DNA of 48,685 bases, from NCBI RefSeq assembly GCF_001435035.1, contig NZ_AZEU01000179.1:1-48685 (forward strand), read 5' to 3'. The stretch is from Lacticaseibacillus manihotivorans DSM 13343 = JCM 12514 (GTDB lineage: Bacteria; Bacillota; Bacilli; Lactobacillales; Lactobacillaceae). A model generated the notes under the pieces. It searched no databases. It saw nothing but the letters and a program-made list of their open reading frames with translations, and was not told where the DNA came from. Positions 44,838 to 48,685 of this stretch are shown piece by piece; position 1 is the stretch's first letter; each line of letters starts with the position of its first letter. The position numbers and the translations under genes are program-made.

Positions 44838-45459
44838 AGCGGTGTGCTTCGATCTAGATGGGACGTTGGTGGATTCTGAATGGTTGTATCTGGCAGGTAA
44901 TGTCCACGCTGCCCAGCAAATGGGTTATCTGTTGACCTGCGAGGACTTCCTACCGCTTGTGGGGATCAGCGATGCGCAGTTTCAAAGCCAATTGAATCGC
45001 CTGATCGATCCCGGTCAGCAAGCTGAATTTGCGCAATTGACGCAGGATTTTGTTGACGCTCGGATCGACCGGCCAGAAAGTCTGGCGCAACCTGGCGCTG
45101 ATGCGTTGTTACGCGCGTTGAAACTCCAGCAAATCAAGTTGGCTTTAGTGACGACTTCAACTGCTGAATACACGCATCATATGTTGCAAAATACCCATTG
45201 GTCAGATGTCTTTGATGTGGTCATCACGCGAGAACAAGGTCGCACAAAACCTGCACCTGATTTATATTTGCAGGCGATGAGTCAATTGAATCTCCCAAAA
45301 GCTCATATCCTGGCAGTTGAAGATAGTCCAGTTGGCGTGCGATCAGCGAAAGCAGCCGGTCTGACATGTGTCCAAGTGCAAGATTTGGCGCCGCGATCCC
45401 ATCTGGCTGACGAACTGATCGACAATCTTTTTGAACTTGAAAAGATGATTCACGCCTAA
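44830..45459 (+). CDS. HAD-superfamily phosphatase, beta-phosphoglucomutase-like
   Basis: This 209-residue soluble enzyme has HAD motif I DLDGTLVDS (nucleophile Asp 8), motif II LALVTTSTAEY, and motifs III-IV GRTKPAPDLY and AVEDSPVGVRSAKAAG. The helical cap after motif I makes it a subfamily I member, like beta-phosphoglucomutase or phosphoglycolate phosphatase; the real substrate is not known. It starts inside the folC end (8-base overlap), with GGGAAGCG before the ATG, and is probably co-translated. Confidence 0.88.
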   Translation: MIKAVCFDLDGTLVDSEWLYLAGNVHAAQQMGYLLTCEDFLPLVGISDAQFQSQLNRLIDPGQQAEFAQLTQDFVDARIDRPESLAQPGADALLRALKLQQIKLALVTTSTAEYTHHMLQNTHWSDVFDVVITREQGRTKPAPDLYLQAMSQLNLPKAHILAVEDSPVGVRSAKAAGLTCVQVQDLAPRSHLADELIDNLFELEKMIHA

Positions 45460-45492
45460 TTTGCATAATTTATATAGTGAGGGGGTAGCGAA

Positions 45493-46161
45493 ATGAAGCC
45501 TGATCTATATGAACGTATTGTCCAAAATGGTGCCAGTGCATTAAGCGATGCTGAATTGTACCGGGTGTTGTTGCGCACTGGGAGCAAACAAGCCCCGATG
45601 AGCCAAATCGTCGCTGAATTATTAGGCACATTTCCAGATTTTCAAGGCTTAAATCTCATCGATGCCAAGCAGTTGATGGCTATTTCTGGCATCGGTTTGA
45701 GCAAAGCGGCAGGGTTATTGGCGGCGATCGAATTTGGTCGCCGGGTGGTGGAACAAAGTACCAAGCGCTATGGCGAAGTGTTATCCGTTGAAAGTCTGGC
45801 GGCAGAACTGATGCCAAGACTTGGGGCGAGTCCACAAGAACATGTGCTAGCGTTTTTGTTGGATACGCAGTTGAAGGTGATTCAAGAAATGCCTGTGGCC
45901 CTGGGTGGCTTAGCCCAAGCGGATGCTGAACCGCGGGTGGTGTTTAGCCAAGCACTGAAGGTCCATGCGGCGAGTTTGATTTTGGTGCATAATCACCCCA
46001 GCGGCAATGTGACGCCTAGCCAAGCAGATGTGTTGGTGACACGTCGATTTGTGCAAGCGGGTGAATTGATCGGGGTGGTGGTGCTTGATCATGTGATCAT
46101 CGGGGCACATGATTATTATTCGTTTGCAAGGCATCATCAAGGGTTAAATTTTTTCAAATAA
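45493..46161 (+). CDS. radC: RadC family JAB-domain protein
   Basis: This 222-residue protein has a helix-hairpin-helix segment (LMAISGIGLSKAAGLLAAIE, about residues 60-79) and a C-terminal JAMM/MPN metalloprotease-like domain with HNHPSGNVTPSQAD (His 166, His 168 and Asp 179 as zinc ligands). RadC was first linked to DNA repair, but that role is disputed. The ATG is behind GAGGGGG. It stands between the folC pair and mreB, the usual place for radC in many Firmicutes. Confidence 0.93.
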   Translation: MKPDLYERIVQNGASALSDAELYRVLLRTGSKQAPMSQIVAELLGTFPDFQGLNLIDAKQLMAISGIGLSKAAGLLAAIEFGRRVVEQSTKRYGEVLSVESLAAELMPRLGASPQEHVLAFLLDTQLKVIQEMPVALGGLAQADAEPRVVFSQALKVHAASLILVHNHPSGNVTPSQADVLVTRRFVQAGELIGVVVLDHVIIGAHDYYSFARHHQGLNFFK

Positions 46162-46266
46162 TCCCTTAACTAGGCGAATTTGGGGGTCGATGACACCAGT
46201 GCCAATGGAAGTTGTGCTATAATCTGTTAGACCACATTACAGAAACGCGTTGAAGGAGAGAACATC

Positions 46267-47271
46267 TTGTTTGGATTAGGAGCTAAAAATATCGGGATCG
46301 ATCTCGGCACTGCTAACACCTTAGTTTATGTCGACGGCAAAGGCATCGTTTTACACGAACCTTCTGTTGTTGCCAAAAACACACAATCCGGCGACATTAT
46401 CGCTGTAGGTGAAGAAGCCCGGGCCATGATCGGCCGCACCCCGGCGAACGTGACCGCGATCCGCCCAATGAAAGACGGCGTGATCGCTGACTACGACACG
46501 ACCGCTGCGATGCTGAAGTATTTCATGGAAAAAGCCCTCGGTGGCAATGGCGCCCATCCAGAAGTGATGATCTGTGTCCCAAGCGGCGTCACTGAAGTTG
46601 AAAAGCGCGCTGTCATTGATGCCGCCAAAGTTGCCGGCGCCAAGGAAGCCTTCGTCATCGAAGAACCTTATGCCGCAGCCATTGGTGCTGGTTTGCCCGT
46701 CATGGATCCAACTGGTTCCATGGTGGTTGATATCGGCGGTGGTACCACTGACGTTGCCACGATTTCCTTAGGTGGCATCGTGTCCAGCCGTTCGATCCGT
46801 ATGGCTGGTGACAAAATGGATGAAGCCGTGATCTCATATGTTCGCCAACAATACAACTTGTTGATCGGCGAACGCACTGCCGAAGACATTAAAATGGAAA
46901 TCGGTTCGGCATCGATCGAACGCGCCAAAGAAATCGATGGCATGACCATTCGTGGGCGTGACTTGTTGACCGGTTTACCAAAGACGGTGGAAGTGACTGC
47001 TGTTGACATTGCCAATGCCATCAATGAAGCCGTTTTGGCGATCATCGATGCTGTTAAAGAAACCTTGGAAGAAACCAGCCCAGAAATCGCTGCCGATGTT
47101 ATCGACCACGGCATCGTGTTAACCGGCGGTGGTGCTTTGTTGAAGCACTTGTCTGAAGTGATTTCTGACGCTGCGCAAGTGCCAGTATTTATCGCCCAAG
47201 ACCCATTGGATTGTGTGGCCATTGGGACTGGTGAATCGCTGAAAAACATCGAGGTTTTAAAGAAACACTAA
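46267..47271 (+). CDS. mreB: rod-shape protein MreB
   Basis: This 334-residue actin-like ATPase forms filaments that guide side-wall synthesis and keep the rod shape. The actin-fold motifs are present: phosphate 1 [14 protein letters not shown] (about residues 8-21), phosphate 2 [13 protein letters not shown], and adenosine motif [14 protein letters not shown]. The start is TTG at 46267 behind AAGGAGAG. An extended -10 (TGCTATAAT, 46215-46223) lies about 45 bases before it. mreC follows after 25 bases. Confidence 0.96.
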   Translation: MFGLGAKNIGIDLGTANTLVYVDGKGIVLHEPSVVAKNTQSGDIIAVGEEARAMIGRTPANVTAIRPMKDGVIADYDTTAAMLKYFMEKALGGNGAHPEVMICVPSGVTEVEKRAVIDAAKVAGAKEAFVIEEPYAAAIGAGLPVMDPTGSMVVDIGGGTTDVATISLGGIVSSRSIRMAGDKMDEAVISYVRQQYNLLIGERTAEDIKMEIGSASIERAKEIDGMTIRGRDLLTGLPKTVEVTAVDIANAINEAVLAIIDAVKETLEETSPEIAADVIDHGIVLTGGGALLKHLSEVISDAAQVPVFIAQDPLDCVAIGTGESLKNIEVLKKH

Positions 47272-47296
47272 GCCGTAGAATGAGAGCGAGTGTGAC

Positions 47297-48157
47297 ATGA
47301 ACAAGTTCTTCTCAAATAAAAAACTGATCGTGGTCATGGTCGCGATTTTGCTGAGTTTGGGCATGATCTCTTTTTCTGTTGCGGTTCGCGACAAAAAAAG
47401 TACGCCTCCAGTTATCCAGCAAGTGGGTAACGACGTGGTCGGCATCGGCGCACGCATTGTGTCGGCGCCGGCCCAGTGGGTCAAAGGTGGCTTAGACGAT
47501 ATTTCCGATTTGATGAATGCTTACAGCGAAAACAAATCACTGAAAGCGCAAATTGAAGATCTCGCCCAAACCAAGGTGCAAAACCAAACCTTGCGCACTG
47601 AAAACAAAGCCTTAAAGAAGCAACTCAAACTCGATGGCACATTGACCGATTATGACCAAATCAGTGCTTCCGTCATGCTGCGCAGCCCGAGTGACTGGCG
47701 CAACATGGTCACCATCAACAAAGGTTCTGGTGCTGGCGTCAAGAAAAATATGCCAGTGATGTCAGGCTCTGGGGTGGTCGGCCGCATTGTCGAAGTCAAC
47801 AAAACTAATGCCAAAGTCGAAATGTTATCCACGGATAACAAAGCGGCTGATCATTTTGCCGCGCAGATCACCACCAAAAGTGGCGATACCATCAATGGTG
47901 TGATCACCGGCTATCAAGCCAAAACCGGCTACTTGATCTTAGGTCAGCTCAATACTGATAAAAATATCAAAAAAGGCCAGCAAGTGGTCACGTCAGGTTT
48001 AGGTGGCGCCACGCCTAAAGGCCTGTTGTTAGGCACAGTCGAAACCATCAAAAAAGATGATTACGGCTTGGCCAACACTGTTTACTTAAAGCCTGCTGCC
48101 AATCTTGATGACTTAAGTGTTGTCACGGTGATCGCACGCACGATCGCCAGCAACTAA
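47297..48157 (+). CDS. mreC: rod-shape protein MreC
   Basis: This 286-residue bitopic membrane protein has a short basic cytoplasmic end, one helix (about 9-29), then a coiled coil (about 65-105, KALKKQLKLDGT at its end) and the beta-rich MreC core (MVTINKGSGAGVKKNMPVM, VKKGQ-like repeats near 215-235). It links MreB to the wall-synthesis machinery outside. The ribosome binding site is weak, so coupling to mreB is likely. mreD, which normally follows directly, is absent; a terminator and a foldback element come instead. Confidence 0.93.
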   Translation: MNKFFSNKKLIVVMVAILLSLGMISFSVAVRDKKSTPPVIQQVGNDVVGIGARIVSAPAQWVKGGLDDISDLMNAYSENKSLKAQIEDLAQTKVQNQTLRTENKALKKQLKLDGTLTDYDQISASVMLRSPSDWRNMVTINKGSGAGVKKNMPVMSGSGVVGRIVEVNKTNAKVEMLSTDNKAADHFAAQITTKSGDTINGVITGYQAKTGYLILGQLNTDKNIKKGQQVVTSGLGGATPKGLLLGTVETIKKDDYGLANTVYLKPAANLDDLSVVTVIARTIASN

Positions 48158-48162
48158 CCTGG

Positions 48163-48196
48163 ACCGGGACTGCAACCTTGTGCGTCCCGGTTTTTG
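48163..48196 (+). terminator. rho-independent terminator after mreC
   Basis: ACCGGGAC pairs with GTCCCGGT around a 13-base loop, followed by a T tract. Confidence 0.88.
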
Positions 48197-48229
48197 TGTT
48201 TCACTACGATCGATGTCCGGCATCGTAAG

Positions 48230-48685
48230 TGTTTCAGGCTCGCCATCAGGCGCCAGTGGTCTATCTCCGTTACAGTGATTTGAAATTGGGACTCCAGCTG
48301 GCACGGCTCGACGTGGAGAGGGTCCTCGGGAAAGCTAGCCGAGATGTGTCGCTACGCTCCCCACTCGCCGGATCTTTCCCTGCGGAATCTCATAAGCGGT
48401 AAACCGCTAACGAGATTCTCACCACGTCGAGCCGGCCAGCTTCCGTCCCAATTTCAAATCACTTCCACTACGGCAGACAACTGACACCTGATGGCTACGA
48501 AACGTATGATGTGAACGTTGATATCACATCCAAGTTAACTAATGATAGGGCAACGTGAGGGTATTTAATCTGTAAGCCAGTTATACCATCGAAGAAAATC
48601 TGTGGGTGGAGACAAAAAGCGCGGAGGCGGGCTGGTCATCAGCCGTGGGGCTCTTAGCGGTTTACCGCTTAGAGCCCAGCGAGAA
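48230..48685 (+). repeat. large foldback/structured element, copy B (cut by window end)
   Basis: Two long arms pair across about 255 bases. Perfect stretches are GTGATTTGAAATTGGGA (48275-48291) with TCCCAATTTCAAATCAC (48446-48462), 17 bp, and GGCTCGACGTGG (48305-48316) with CCACGTCGAGCC (48422-48433), 12 bp; outer tips ATCAGG (48245) and CCTGAT (48487-48492) also pair. The inside folds into GGGAAAG/CTTTCCC and GAATCTC/GAGATTC hairpins; the latter holds AGCGGT/ACCGCT. After the right tip comes the flank shared with copy A, including TTTAATCTGTAA 74 bases after GATGGCTACGAAACG. A further perfect-but-one 14-bp hairpin lies at 48648-48677. No coding frame is seen. Confidence 0.78.

Overview
The window reads as a stretch of the chromosome of a Gram-positive, low-to-medium G+C bacterium of the Lactobacillaceae. 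I base this on the pcrA-ligA-camS block, an xpt-pbuX operon joined to purB, a thiolase-HMG-CoA reductase-HMG-CoA synthase operon for the mevalonate route, mreB-mreC next to radC and folC, strong AGGAGG-type ribosome binding sites, and frequent TTG/GTG starts. The genus cannot be fixed from the sequence alone; a Lacticaseibacillus-like lineage is plausible. There is no rRNA, tRNA, CRISPR array, prophage or intact insertion sequence. Most of the window is vertically inherited housekeeping sequence.

Layout. 0-2.5 kb: a GNAT remnant, a Gfo/Idh/MocA oxidoreductase with a possible cre site, an unknown gene and a GH73 glucosaminidase. 2.5-7.1 kb: purine operon xpt-pbuX-purK-like-purB behind a possible PurR-controlled promoter; the PurK-like protein has lost key residues. 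7.1-11.9 kb: an MFS transporter, a DnaQ-type exonuclease, a small unknown protein, a CAT-like acetyltransferase, a degenerate GIY-YIG protein and a DUF2087 regulator. 11.9-13.0 kb: an MFS pseudogene with several lesions. 13.2-14.9 kb: DUF1858 plus a DUF438-hemerythrin-PAS protein. 15.0-21.1 kb: pcrA, ligA, camS, with a large foldback element between pcrA and ligA. 21.5-25.6 kb: an orphan sugar-phosphate transferase, a Ser/Ala-rich membrane protein, a BrkB-family protein and pyruvate kinase. 25.9-28.5 kb: a three-gene flavin operon. 28.7-32.3 kb: the mevalonate operon. 32.3-35.3 kb: glutathione peroxidase, flavodoxin, an epimerase and methionine aminopeptidase. 35.4-35.8 kb: an unidentified structured RNA with its own promoter and terminator. 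36-39.2 kb: a GGDEF protein, nadC and an MFS transporter. 39.5-41.8 kb: TetR plus ABC transporter. 42-48.2 kb: L,D-transpeptidase, folC, a HAD phosphatase, radC, mreB, mreC. 48.2 kb to the end: a second foldback element of the family seen at 17.3 kb.

The most striking finding is at 25.9-28.5 kb. Two NAD(P)H-dependent FMN reductase genes and a cytoplasmic-type apbE (FAD:protein FMN transferase) overlap by a few bases. The second reductase is fused to a PAS domain and then to a disordered tail that carries four copies of the ApbE acceptor motif (D-[GA]-T-[ST]-G-A-[ST]) without any FMN_bind domain. I infer a soluble protein that receives several covalent FMN groups on a flexible tail from the enzyme encoded next to it, with electrons supplied by its own reductase domain. 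A strong in-frame ribosome binding site before the PAS domain suggests that PAS plus tail may also be made alone. The same PAS type, with a Cys-His-Pro-Pro-Lys motif, ends the DUF438-hemerythrin protein at 13.4 kb.

Other points of interest are the two-member family of large foldback elements (17.3 and 48.2 kb), the orphan structured RNA at 35.4 kb, the PurK homologue with a changed active site, and an overlapping nadC-transporter pair that suggests salvage of quinolinate or a related pyridine. All calls come from reading the sequence; no database search was run.
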